Translations under genes and position numbers: made by a program | IMG/VR virus record: IMGVR_UViG_3300034356_000609 | Location: 1-64,000 of that record | DNA from: a virus | Strand: one strand, 5' to 3' | DNA: 64,000 bases | Shown: piece by piece, positions 40,645 to 51,200 of the stretch | Numbering within the stretch: the first letter of the stretch is position 1 | Layout of the letters: each line of letters begins with the position of its first letter | The notes under the pieces: model-generated | Told to the model about the DNA's origin: nothing | The model's database searches: none | Seen by the model: the letters and a program-made list of their open reading frames with translations, nothing else

Positions 40645-43600
40645 TTATCCGCAAGGATTTATATTAGGTAAGTTATTAATATCGTTTTGGTTAGGATTTG
40701 TAGATGGTTGAGTAATAGGTTTATTTACTACTTCAAACTCTATAGCATAAGGATATTGACCTACATTTTTATCAGTTACAGATTTTACCCATCCTTCTTT
40801 TTGCCAGGTAGCATCTTGATATTCTTGTGTAAATGGAGTAACTTTAGTAATTCTAGTATATACTTGTCTTCCTGTTTTATCAGTCATTCTTATAACTTTA
40901 CCTACAAGATCTGATATTTTAGATAAACCATAATCCTTAGACATTCTTTGTATGTCAGTATTAGCTCTGGTAGTTCTAGTTCTATCCCCTGATATAATAA
41001 GATCCATAGTAGACTTTCCTTTAAACTGAGGTTGCATTTGACCGCCTTGACCATCTGCAAAGTTTTGTGCTATAGGTGTTAGTTTATCTGCTAGGTTAAA
41101 TTCATCAACACTAGTAGCTGGTTGAATAGTCTCGGTAGGCATACTTTCAGGTGAGTATACACTACGTTCTATTGCAATCAAACTCTTAATGGCCGAGTCT
41201 TGTAACCTCATGGTTTTTAACTTCTCTGGGTTTGTTCTGGCTAAGAACTCGATGCTTGTAGTTATAGGGGATAGTGTAGTACTAAACATCTTAGTAGAGT
41301 ATCTTACGAGAGTCAAATAGGACTTGAACTTTTGCGGCTCTTCCTTCCTCATTGTCTCTAGTTCATTGTAAGACTTTGTTGTGTAGTCTATATAAGCTTC
41401 ATGAGGTACGATACTAGATACATTGTCTGTGTTGAAGTGACCTCCGTATTGCATAAAAGATCCCAATGCCAAATCAGTAAAGAACTCTTTTATCTCAGCA
41501 ATAGGACTGTTTAGTCCTTCTAAGAATGCAGTCCTATATAACTTGTTGGTCTCCGACATAACGACACTCTTTAACTTAAAGTTTATCTCACCAGTATTAC
41601 TTGTCTCTGGATACAAGTTCTGTACTAGATAATTATTCCTTAAATCAGGATTACTGATTATACCCTCAAAACGTTTTGCAAGGTTGTTAGAAGTGGTCTT
41701 TTGCATTAGACCGTCTTTACCTCTATAGTATTCTAACAAATTGCCCTTTTCGTTACTAGCTGTTTTTTGGGTATAGTTAAAGATTAGATTTGTCTTTAAC
41801 CTTTTAATAGCCTTCATACGAAGTTCTTGACCTGTTATATCATTCTTAGTTAAGAAAGTATTTATAGTCTCATGAACTTCCACAGAGTCAGACAATGGAT
41901 ATATTTGACCCATAACCTCTTGTACAAATCCGCTTACATTAAACTGCGCCAATGCAGATTGATTAAACATAAAGTCAATTGCCTCTGCGTTAAAGTATTC
42001 TTTTAATCCTCCCTCTTTGGCAACCGTCTCCGTACTTTGGAATGAAGTTCTATAATTCGTAGTATTAAAGTCAGTAATGCTAGTCAACTCCCTCAACCCA
42101 CTTTGCTGTGCTACAACTACACCAAACTGTAATAAATAGGCAATATCCCTCATTGCCTTCTCTTCACCAGTCAATGTCTCATTAGGATTAAAATTAGTAA
42201 TGTATTGATTCAAAGTAGGTACACCCATCATCGCTTCAATATACATAGCTAGCTTTTTCTTAGATCCTTTGATGTTAGCTGCTTTAATTTCTTTGTCTAT
42301 ACCTGCAACAAACTTTTCTAGCTTTACATTCCCTGAAGTCTGAACTCGGTTTTTAATAAGAGACATAATAGCTGAGTTCTTACTGACGTATAAGTTCTCC
42401 ATCTTCTTATGTATCTCTGCTCTGTTAGCCATGCTTAGAGCTAGTTTAATTACATCTGAGTTGATGAAGTCCAATACATCTTTTACAGGAGTACCTGCAA
42501 GAATCATAGCATGTGCCAATGGACTAGTCTCTTGGTTTAAACCTAAAAGAATAATCCAATCTTCGTTTGCAATGTCGACGTGTCCGTTTACAAACTCACT
42601 CAATACTTTAGAGATACGATTCGTTCCATCTGCGTCTTTCTTGCCTCCAAGCATTATCTGACCCTCAGCATTTCTGTTGGCCTTAAAGTAATAGGCATTA
42701 AACAAACTAGAAGTATACTTTAGTCCTGCCCTTTGGAATTCTTTCTGTAGAGTATTAATCTTAGCGTCAATACCCAATGCATCTTTAGATAGGATATTTT
42801 CCAAGAAAATTCTCCAAGATGTTCTAGGATTAAACACATCGGTAGAACTAATCTTCTTTCCAGGTTTAGTATACTGGGTAAGAATGCTGTTGTTGTTTGG
42901 AGTAGTTAAAGAATCATACAACTCTCCTGTCTTTAGAATGGATTTTAAACTATCTACAAGTCCATTGCCTAATGCTTTTTTATAGTCGTCAACTACGGCA
43001 ATTTCATTTCTTATATCTTTTATGTCATTGCGTACTTCTGCTAAAATAAACAAAGCCTCCATAGGGTTTTCTCTATCTAGTTTTGCAAGTTCTGCAAACT
43101 TTCTAGCTATTAGTTTCTTTTCTTTTCTAATATCTAACAAAGTCTCTGACTCTTCTTGACCTACAATCTCATTAACCAGCAACTCCTTAATGCCTTCAAT
43201 TGCTTCGTCAATCTCCTCGTTGAGTATGTTTATCTCATCTTTGATGTCTTTGCGTTGTTCGTAGATAGGATTCTCACTCATCTCTGCACGCATCTCTTTT
43301 TGAATAGCTTTTAACCTAGAGAGACTTATCTTAAGTTCTTTTTGACGAGACAACTCGCTGGTATAGTCTTCTACGTCAAACTCTTTTTTAATTACTTCTC
43401 CCGACTCTGATAAGGCCGTCATAAAGAATGTTAACTTATCAATGTCGTAGTCACCTCCTGTTTTAGTTACTATCTGTGCAGGAAGAATCATTACTGCACC
43501 TGCGGATTCGTCAAGAAACTCCCGAACAATAGCATACTCCATAGAAGAAAATCCTTGTACTGGAATACGTACACCAACCATAGTTAATTTGTCCTTGTGA

Positions 43601-46600
43601 AGTTCTTTCCAACTATTAGCCGTTTCCGTAGAAGAAGTAAGAATACTATTTAATACCTGTAAAGAGCCGACCTTCTTACCCTCGTAAGTCAAGTTAAGTA
43701 GTCCTGCATGCTTCTTAGGGTTAAATGCAATCTTAACCTCCATAGGATTTGTTTCTCCTGTAGTGGGGTTGAGGGTATAAAACTTTAAGTCGTTCGCTCC
43801 AAACTGTTCTAACTGTTGTTGAGTAGGGTTAGCAAATCGGATTCTCTCAAATCCAGTACCAGCTACTTGGATAAAGCTTTCTCCAAATATCTTTTGAGAA
43901 ATAACTTTGTTGTTGAAAATGTTTAATATAAGAGCCTCTACCTCATCTCTGTCTTTGTTCGCATCCAAAGGATTTACAAAGTTACCTTGCTCATCTACCT
44001 TAATAAAGTTACGTAGTCCTTCAGAAACTTCTTTCTCCTCGAATTGTTCTGCAACATATCTAGCCAACTGAAGTTGATTAATACCGTCAATCTGTCCGTT
44101 AGTTCTAGTTATACCTAACTTCTTTTCTAGTTTGATAACTTCAAACTGTACCAAGTTGTTTAAGTTATTAGTGAACTCATTGTACAATCCTGATATACGT
44201 TCCTGGGTGTCAAGACTAAAGTCTCCAGAGAGTTCTCCAAACTCATAGAAGTCTCCAAAGATTAACTTCATCATCTGAGTTGCAAGTGTACTTTCATCCT
44301 TATACTTAGGAGCTTGATATTGCTGTTCTCTTAAGTTTTCTATATGGAGTGTAGTAACTAAACTGTCGTCTATGTTTTGTTTTACTTCTAAGTACTCTAC
44401 TCCGTTACGTGTTACCTTTTCGTAATAATCGCTTGGTTCAGCATTGTCAGACATCTTAGAGCCAGACTTGAATGTATAATAGTTTACTTGCGTATTATAC
44501 ATGGCTATCATTTGCTTTTCCATTTGTCTCCCTTCTACTACACTAGGTATCATAGGTATTAGAGAAAACTTATGTAATGCTACTTGTTTTGGGTCTCTCT
44601 CTGTAGGTCCAAAGTGTCCTAGCTTCAAAGGAGGAAAAGGAGTCAAACCAGTAGTGTTAATTAACTTGGTCTTTTCTGATATTAATTCTTGTGCATTAGC
44701 AGGGTTGCCCTTTAGTGCAACATTAATTTCTGCAATACGTACTTGCTGTTGGTAAGCCTTCTCTTGTTTAGTACTGTCCCATCTACCTATACTTATTAAA
44801 TAATTTCTATAAAAGTCAAGTGTAACTACACCTTGAGCATCTGCTTCCTTAGGATTGTTTACGTAAGCGTCAAACTCGGACTTCTCTTCTTCTAAGAGTG
44901 TATCCCAATTACCACTATCGTAAACCTTTTTGTAGGTTTCAAAATCACTCTTACTAAAACTAAGTACATCCTTATAGATTACAGTACGGATAACAGGATT
45001 AAACTTATTCTCAACTCCTGTGTAAGCTATACTAATAGCATCTTGTCCTGTATCGGTATCAAAGAAGTCTTGTAAGGCACTATCCCAGAATACTGGACTA
45101 CCAGGTGATGCTGAGAATGCAGGTCTCTTAAACAACTCTCTATAGTCTGCCTTAACATTAAAGTTAGACATATCACCAATAAAGAACTTCAAGAACTCTA
45201 CGTTATTAATAAAAGCATTCTTCAGCATTACTTGTGCTAAGTACTGAAGATTCTGACTTGTAATTGTAGGAGGTGTTTTTCTGTCGGCAGCTGGAAGTAA
45301 CTGAGCATTAATCATATTTAATTTACTTAAATATGATGCAGTTTGTGCAAGACGTGTACTGTAGTCTACTGTATAACCCTGAGAATTTACAGGAGTTGAC
45401 ATAATATCTACCAACTCTCTAGTGAATAACTCACCTTGAGTTGCAAAGTAAGTACTTAAAGATTGTGGCAAAGCTGCTACAGCCTTATGGTAACCTGCTA
45501 TTAGTTCTTCTTTTGTGGTAGCTTTTGTAATCTCTTCTACAATCTCATTGGGAAGAATGTCATTAAAAATAAATAGATTCTTAGCGTTTTTATTATAAGT
45601 AGTTTTTGCTACACCCTCACCAGCTTCAATTGCATTAGATATCCTTGTGACTTCTGAGACTAAGTAGTTCTTAAACGTAGCCACCAACTCAGGTTCTATA
45701 GGCACTTCTTCCGTGGGAGATTTAAGAAGATTTACATTGATAGGTACATAAATCTTCTCTGCTAGAATAGGATTAGAAAAACTTGTGCTTAAAGAAGAAG
45801 TCTTATCTCCAAAGCGCATATTCTCTAATTCTGTAGATTGGAAGAAACTTACAAAGTCTTGGATAATTTTATCTCCAGGATGTAAATTGGTTGTATGACC
45901 TCCGTAGTTATCAGAGTCAAAGTCTTTAAGTTCTAAACCTCCGAAGTCAGTTACATTGATTGTACGTGGTCCTGTAGTCTTGTCTACGACTTTAGTATAA
46001 CTACTTAATGGATTCTTTTCTATCTCTGCCTTAGTTAATGGCAATCCAAACAAACGGTTTAACCAAATAGATCCTAGTATGTCTGGATTCTTTCTATAGT
46101 CAAAACGAGCATAGGCAGGTTGGCTTATTAGTTCTTCGTAGTTATTAGCTTTGTTTACTGCGGAAGCTTGCTGAGTCATAAAAGACCAAGGGGAACGTAT
46201 GAACTTTTTCTTCTGCTCTGCCGTTGTATACGCTGTAGGTCTAGATGCTACGTCAAAGTTTGAAAAGAACTTAGTAAAAGGATTTAACTCTGTCTCCTTC
46301 TTCTGTAAATAAGAAGTAGCTTGTTGTAGACTGTAAGTTACAACTTTACTATTGACTGCCTTTTTAAGAGCTTGAGATATACTGCTTACGTCAATTCTCC
46401 AATCCTTAAACGAAGCTGTCTGTGTACCTGCAAGTCTTGCTTCGATATAACTCTCAAACAAAGGTTCTTGAAGTGAAGACACCTCGTAACCTCTGTCTTT
46501 AATGTATTTAAGTGCCTCTTCTTTAGTTGTAGAAAAGGCGATAATCTTTTCAAACAAGTCGTCAGCTTCTGCGAGCTCTGTTGGACTCATACTTGCTTGT

Positions 46601-48249
46601 CCTGTCTTAGTAATATCTAAAGTTCTAGATATCTGTCTACCATTGGGAAATGTACGTACGTCAGTGCCGATGATATAAGTAAGAGGTTTATAAATCTTAA
46701 TCTGATCTGCAGGGTTTAAGTTAGCATTAATCGCAGCAGTTACACGTAACTTTTGGAAGATGGTTGTTAACTGTGAAAGGTTATCAACTATAAACTTTGT
46801 AGTTAAGTCTCTGTTGTTGGGGTTTAGGTAATCTTGATTGGTTAATCCTAGTCCAATGTCTTGTAGAAAAGTCAACAAAGCCGACAAGCGGTTGTCTGTC
46901 ATATACAAGTTCATGTCACTTTTCTTAGCTAACCCAGAAGCTATGTTCTTAAAAGTTTGTTCGTAGTCTTTAACTAACGCATCTACGTTTAAGTATTGTT
47001 CTCCACTCTCGTCTATAAGTTTATACTTTGGCCTATACAAAAAGTACTGTGCATCATATTGACCTAGAATATTGCGTACGTTCTGGAATCCTTTTTTCTG
47101 CAACGTAGTTGCAATCATTCCATTATCCTTAATCGAGATATCAACTACGTTAGAAACTACCTCAGGATTGCTTAGAATACCTTTAAAGGCAGATACTAAC
47201 ACCATCTTCTTGACATCTTTGGTAGATCCTTTAACTCTAGGGTCTGGCATATCTTGAAGTAAGTAGTTAAACTGAGGATACTGCTTAGAAAGATTGAGCA
47301 TAATGTCATACATCTCCGTGTAAGTAGTCTTACCTGACAATGCATTACTTAGGATTTTCCAGTTCTTTAAGAAATCTCCACTCTTTGGAAGTCCCAATAA
47401 ATTACCTTCTAGTTGAATAGCATTACCACTACGTACTAATCCCCCCTCTACCTCATTAGACAGTGAGTTTCTATACGAAGGTAAACCTGTTACTAAGGCA
47501 ATAACAGCACTACCTGCTCTTTGGATTTGTGACTTTTCTTTTGTCTTCCAATCCTCACTATCCTCGTTCTTTGACTCTAAATCTTCAACCCCTACAATAC
47601 CTTCTTGAGAAGAATACCAATCTACAAACAAATCAAAGTTCTGAAGAACTTTTTCTAAGTTTACAATCTTTACAATATCTCCCTCAAAGGTTTTGTTTTC
47701 TTGGAATCTTGATAGTATCTCGTTTCTCTTATCAGTCAAAGCGGTAAATACTGAGTACCAGTTTTTACCGTAACCTAATAGGAACTGAAATGTATCGTAA
47801 ATCTCTTGTGCTTCTTCTGGTGCATAATGTATAGGAGTTACATTTCCGTCAATCTCAGCTTCTAAGAAGTTGATAGCCATACTACTAGGAGTATTGATAG
47901 CCGCTTTGGTACGTTCTTGTAATTCCCTAACACGTTGCTTTTGTTTCTCTACGTAGTCAACTACCTGATCAACAGAATATCTACCTTCGGCATCAGCAAT
48001 ATACTGGCTCTTAAAATTAACAAAGAAAGTCCGAGCTACTAACTCTAGTGCAGTCTTTCTATTACCTTCTGTAATTGGATGTGCAAGTAAAGCTCCGTAC
48101 AGAGGATTGTCAATTACCTCGTCTCCAACTTTAATCTTATCCAAAGGTTGTTCATTGTTCTGTGTCCATACATAGGCCACAGCTGAAGGGTCTAGAAACT
48201 CTAAGTATTCTTTCTCGTAATTAGTACCTTTAATGCTACAAGCGTTCAT
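40645..48249 (-). CDS. crAss-like virion RNA polymerase (DYDID motif)
   Basis: This encodes 2534 residues. The motif IVTKTGGDYDIDKLTFFM near residue 1600 carries the three metal-binding Asp of the DxDxD signature; the related phi14:2 virion RNA polymerase (gp66) has DFDID. It lies in a beta-rich region after QGFSSMEYAIV and before a long coiled-coil insert (about 1640-1730). This fits the single-chain two-barrel polymerase of the eukaryotic RNAi-polymerase type. It would be packaged in the head, ejected and used to transcribe early genes. Near the C-terminus, KSTMDLIISGDRTRTTRA and GRQVYTRITKVTPF (about 2430-2500) resemble an ASCH/PUA-like domain. It is the largest gene in the window. Confidence 0.9.
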   Translation of the reverse strand: MNACSIKGTNYEKEYLEFLDPSAVAYVWTQNNEQPLDKIKVGDEVIDNPLYGALLAHPITEGNRKTALELVARTFFVNFKSQYIADAEGRYSVDQVVDYVEKQKQRVRELQERTKAAINTPSSMAINFLEAEIDGNVTPIHYAPEEAQEIYDTFQFLLGYGKNWYSVFTALTDKRNEILSRFQENKTFEGDIVKIVNLEKVLQNFDLFVDWYSSQEGIVGVEDLESKNEDSEDWKTKEKSQIQRAGSAVIALVTGLPSYRNSLSNEVEGGLVRSGNAIQLEGNLLGLPKSGDFLKNWKILSNALSGKTTYTEMYDIMLNLSKQYPQFNYLLQDMPDPRVKGSTKDVKKMVLVSAFKGILSNPEVVSNVVDISIKDNGMIATTLQKKGFQNVRNILGQYDAQYFLYRPKYKLIDESGEQYLNVDALVKDYEQTFKNIASGLAKKSDMNLYMTDNRLSALLTFLQDIGLGLTNQDYLNPNNRDLTTKFIVDNLSQLTTIFQKLRVTAAINANLNPADQIKIYKPLTYIIGTDVRTFPNGRQISRTLDITKTGQASMSPTELAEADDLFEKIIAFSTTKEEALKYIKDRGYEVSSLQEPLFESYIEARLAGTQTASFKDWRIDVSSISQALKKAVNSKVVTYSLQQATSYLQKKETELNPFTKFFSNFDVASRPTAYTTAEQKKKFIRSPWSFMTQQASAVNKANNYEELISQPAYARFDYRKNPDILGSIWLNRLFGLPLTKAEIEKNPLSSYTKVVDKTTGPRTINVTDFGGLELKDFDSDNYGGHTTNLHPGDKIIQDFVSFFQSTELENMRFGDKTSSLSTSFSNPILAEKIYVPINVNLLKSPTEEVPIEPELVATFKNYLVSEVTRISNAIEAGEGVAKTTYNKNAKNLFIFNDILPNEIVEEITKATTKEELIAGYHKAVAALPQSLSTYFATQGELFTRELVDIMSTPVNSQGYTVDYSTRLAQTASYLSKLNMINAQLLPAADRKTPPTITSQNLQYLAQVMLKNAFINNVEFLKFFIGDMSNFNVKADYRELFKRPAFSASPGSPVFWDSALQDFFDTDTGQDAISIAYTGVENKFNPVIRTVIYKDVLSFSKSDFETYKKVYDSGNWDTLLEEEKSEFDAYVNNPKEADAQGVVTLDFYRNYLISIGRWDSTKQEKAYQQQVRIAEINVALKGNPANAQELISEKTKLINTTGLTPFPPLKLGHFGPTERDPKQVALHKFSLIPMIPSVVEGRQMEKQMIAMYNTQVNYYTFKSGSKMSDNAEPSDYYEKVTRNGVEYLEVKQNIDDSLVTTLHIENLREQQYQAPKYKDESTLATQMMKLIFGDFYEFGELSGDFSLDTQERISGLYNEFTNNLNNLVQFEVIKLEKKLGITRTNGQIDGINQLQLARYVAEQFEEKEVSEGLRNFIKVDEQGNFVNPLDANKDRDEVEALILNIFNNKVISQKIFGESFIQVAGTGFERIRFANPTQQQLEQFGANDLKFYTLNPTTGETNPMEVKIAFNPKKHAGLLNLTYEGKKVGSLQVLNSILTSSTETANSWKELHKDKLTMVGVRIPVQGFSSMEYAIVREFLDESAGAVMILPAQIVTKTGGDYDIDKLTFFMTALSESGEVIKKEFDVEDYTSELSRQKELKISLSRLKAIQKEMRAEMSENPIYEQRKDIKDEINILNEEIDEAIEGIKELLVNEIVGQEESETLLDIRKEKKLIARKFAELAKLDRENPMEALFILAEVRNDIKDIRNEIAVVDDYKKALGNGLVDSLKSILKTGELYDSLTTPNNNSILTQYTKPGKKISSTDVFNPRTSWRIFLENILSKDALGIDAKINTLQKEFQRAGLKYTSSLFNAYYFKANRNAEGQIMLGGKKDADGTNRISKVLSEFVNGHVDIANEDWIILLGLNQETSPLAHAMILAGTPVKDVLDFINSDVIKLALSMANRAEIHKKMENLYVSKNSAIMSLIKNRVQTSGNVKLEKFVAGIDKEIKAANIKGSKKKLAMYIEAMMGVPTLNQYITNFNPNETLTGEEKAMRDIAYLLQFGVVVAQQSGLRELTSITDFNTTNYRTSFQSTETVAKEGGLKEYFNAEAIDFMFNQSALAQFNVSGFVQEVMGQIYPLSDSVEVHETINTFLTKNDITGQELRMKAIKRLKTNLIFNYTQKTASNEKGNLLEYYRGKDGLMQKTTSNNLAKRFEGIISNPDLRNNYLVQNLYPETSNTGEINFKLKSVVMSETNKLYRTAFLEGLNSPIAEIKEFFTDLALGSFMQYGGHFNTDNVSSIVPHEAYIDYTTKSYNELETMRKEEPQKFKSYLTLVRYSTKMFSTTLSPITTSIEFLARTNPEKLKTMRLQDSAIKSLIAIERSVYSPESMPTETIQPATSVDEFNLADKLTPIAQNFADGQGGQMQPQFKGKSTMDLIISGDRTRTTRANTDIQRMSKDYGLSKISDLVGKVIRMTDKTGRQVYTRITKVTPFTQEYQDATWQKEGWVKSVTDKNVGQYPYAIEFEVVNKPITQPSTNPNQNDINNLPNINPCG

Positions 48250-48251
48250 CT

Positions 48252-51200
48252 TTATGTGCAGGGTTTAGGATTAATACTATCTGCGGTTTTATCTCCGTTT
48301 CCTAAGCTAGTTCTACCTAACTCAGAGTTAATATCAATGCCTAGCGAAGATAACACATTTAATGTGCTTTGTGAATTTGCTCCTCCTAGTTCAGGTATAT
48401 TTTCTGTAATAGCATCTATACTAGTAGGTTGTGTAGGAGCAGGTTGAACAGCTACTTGCTCTTGAGGAGTATTTGTTCTTGCGTTAATCTGCTTGATGAC
48501 TTGGAAGTCATAACCTAAACTAATAATGGTATCTGAAATAGGGCTCTTATGCTTCTCTATAACAGGTGCTTTGTTAGATGCTAGAGTTAATCCTTTTATT
48601 GTTATAACTCCTGGCTTAACAAATAAGCTTCCTTCGTTTTCGTTTAAGTAGTTATGTATAGCTAAGAAAGTCTTACTATCGTACTTACTAAACTTTGGAT
48701 TCTTACCATTCCACATAGATTTGATAAACCATCCATTAGTAGCAAACCCCGTAATAGGAGTCCACTCACCCTCAGACTCTGCTCCAGTACCTGTGCCTGT
48801 TGATTTATATACTAGGAAATGTTCTCCTCCTGCAAATACATCTACGATTCTACGGCCTGATACTTCTGCACGGAAACTACCAATAGTCCAAGGTGCACTT
48901 TCTTTATCAAGTTTTTGTCCCAAGTCAAATAGTTTCTGAGTCTCTGCATTTACTAAGGATGCTGAACCACTTGAGCCATCTATCTTTTGATTTATCCAAG
49001 GATTAAATATACTTGGTTTGTTTTGTGCGTCTTGTGTAACTACTACTTCTACATTACTACCTACTGTTTTAGGGTTGTTTTGTACTCCAGGTATCTGTGG
49101 TGCTTTAGGTTGCCTAGATGTATCAGGGATACTACTCTCTTCATACTCTGAGGCAAATGCTAGAATGTTGATTGTTTTAGGAGACAAATCAAAGTCTTCA
49201 CTAAGTATAGAGTAAGTCGATTGTTGGGTGCTCCATTTAGATACTGCCGAAGGGTATCTAGGATTCATCAAGTACATGCTATCAGTAAACTTCTGTAGTG
49301 TGTTAAACTTCTTGTTCTTGAAGTCAATAATGTGAGTGTTGCCTTCCGTATCTACCGCTACAATATCCATCGCCCCTGCTACTCCGAAGTATCCTGTAGC
49401 ATCTTTTTCTTCTTGAGTAAACTCACGATGTACAATTAAACCTTCTGTAAATACTTTCCATCCCTTGTCTTCAAATTCTTTTGCTACTGATTGCATCTCT
49501 GCTACCAAAGCATCAAACTGTTCTTGAGTTACTTCTAACTCATAGCCCTGCTTGTCTCTTAGAGGTTTGTTCATCTGACGTACTTCTTTTAAGTAATCGT
49601 CAAGTTTTTTAACTGGTTTACCTCCTAAGATGTCACGACCTAAAATATCGACAAAGTTTCCTACAGCTGCACCCATCTCCATGTTACGTACGCTGTCTTC
49701 TGTATTTACTTTCTTTTCTCCAAGTACTCTTTGAACAAAAGCCGACTGACGTTCATATCTATTGCCGTTAATTACATAACCTTCCTTGCTAGGATCACCT
49801 ATGGCTTTTGACTCTGTAATCAGTTTTTCTAACGCAGCCACTGTGTTTGCTTGAGTTTTCTCAGTAGGCATTGCTATTTGTTCTTTTACTTTAACTGCTT
49901 CTTTCTGAACACTAGCAGTAGGATAGGCTAGAGTAGGAATGATGTCAGAGTTATTGAACTCTATCACATATCCAGAGTTCTGTTGAATTGTTTGTTCAGG
50001 ATTATTTGGATCTTCAATAGTCTTTATTTCTTGGGCATAAGGAATACTTACCAAAGACACTTCGTGCTTTACTCTGCCTCCTACTAGTATTTGTTTTCTC
50101 AAAGAGTCAAACTGTTGGTCTACTGGGGTAGGGTTTGCTTTCCCTTTAGATGTAGGTAGGTATAAAAACAAACTGCTCTTACCATTACTGTCTTTGTTAC
50201 CCTCAGTGTCAAACTTTTGAATCTTACCCGACCCATCGATAGTAGCAAATACCAATGTATTAATAGCACTGAAAGTAATAGGGTTAGAACCAATCTTAGG
50301 GTAAACTAAACCGTTTATCTTGTCCTTAGTAGGATCGGCTTGTAACCACAAGTTTGTTGTAGTTACACTTCCGTCAGATTCTATGACACTCTTACCATTT
50401 TTAACTAAAAGTAATAACTTACCCTCTTTGAATTGCACCACGGCTTCTCCAAACTTACGACCATCTGCCATTTGTACAGATACCTTACGGCCTCGATTTA
50501 ATGCCATCAATTCCTCTATGGTAGCGTTCTCTTTAATCTTGTCCACTTGGCTTACATCAGCTACTGATACTTTGTCTATCATCTGTGTAGAGAAGATATA
50601 ATCTCTTACACTAGCCTTCATAAAGGTTACAGGGATTAATCTCTTAAACTTCTCATAGAGTTCTACCATTTTCTCATCAGACAAAGTGGGAGTAGATTGT
50701 ATCTCGTTGAATATGTCTTCTATCTCTCTGAGAACTTCTGTGCCTAACACCTCTTCAATTACAGTAAACATATCGACAAGTACTGGCTTAGTCTTGGAAG
50801 GTTCTTTAGTAATTGATTTGATAATCTTTTCTTGTGCTTGAAAGTAAGGATTGTTACCTTTTGCCTCAAAGAAAAGAGGAGAGGTAGAACTCACATTAGA
50901 TGTCTGTGCAAGGGTAGACTTCTGTTCTTCAGTAACTGCAGGTTCTAAAGTAACCGCAGGTTCTACAATAGGAAGTACAACTACCTCAGTTACAACTTCT
51001 TCTGGAACTGTTGCATCTATTGTTGTCTCCACTACTGCCTCTATAGGAGTTACTCCTAAGTTAACTTGAGTTGCTTTATCTGCCTTACCGATAAACTTAC
51101 TTGTAAAATCCCCTACGATGTCAAGCATGTCAAACATGTGAGTACCTGTATCTTCCATTATAGGCATACCTTTACCTACAGTATCCATTAGGTTTAATGT

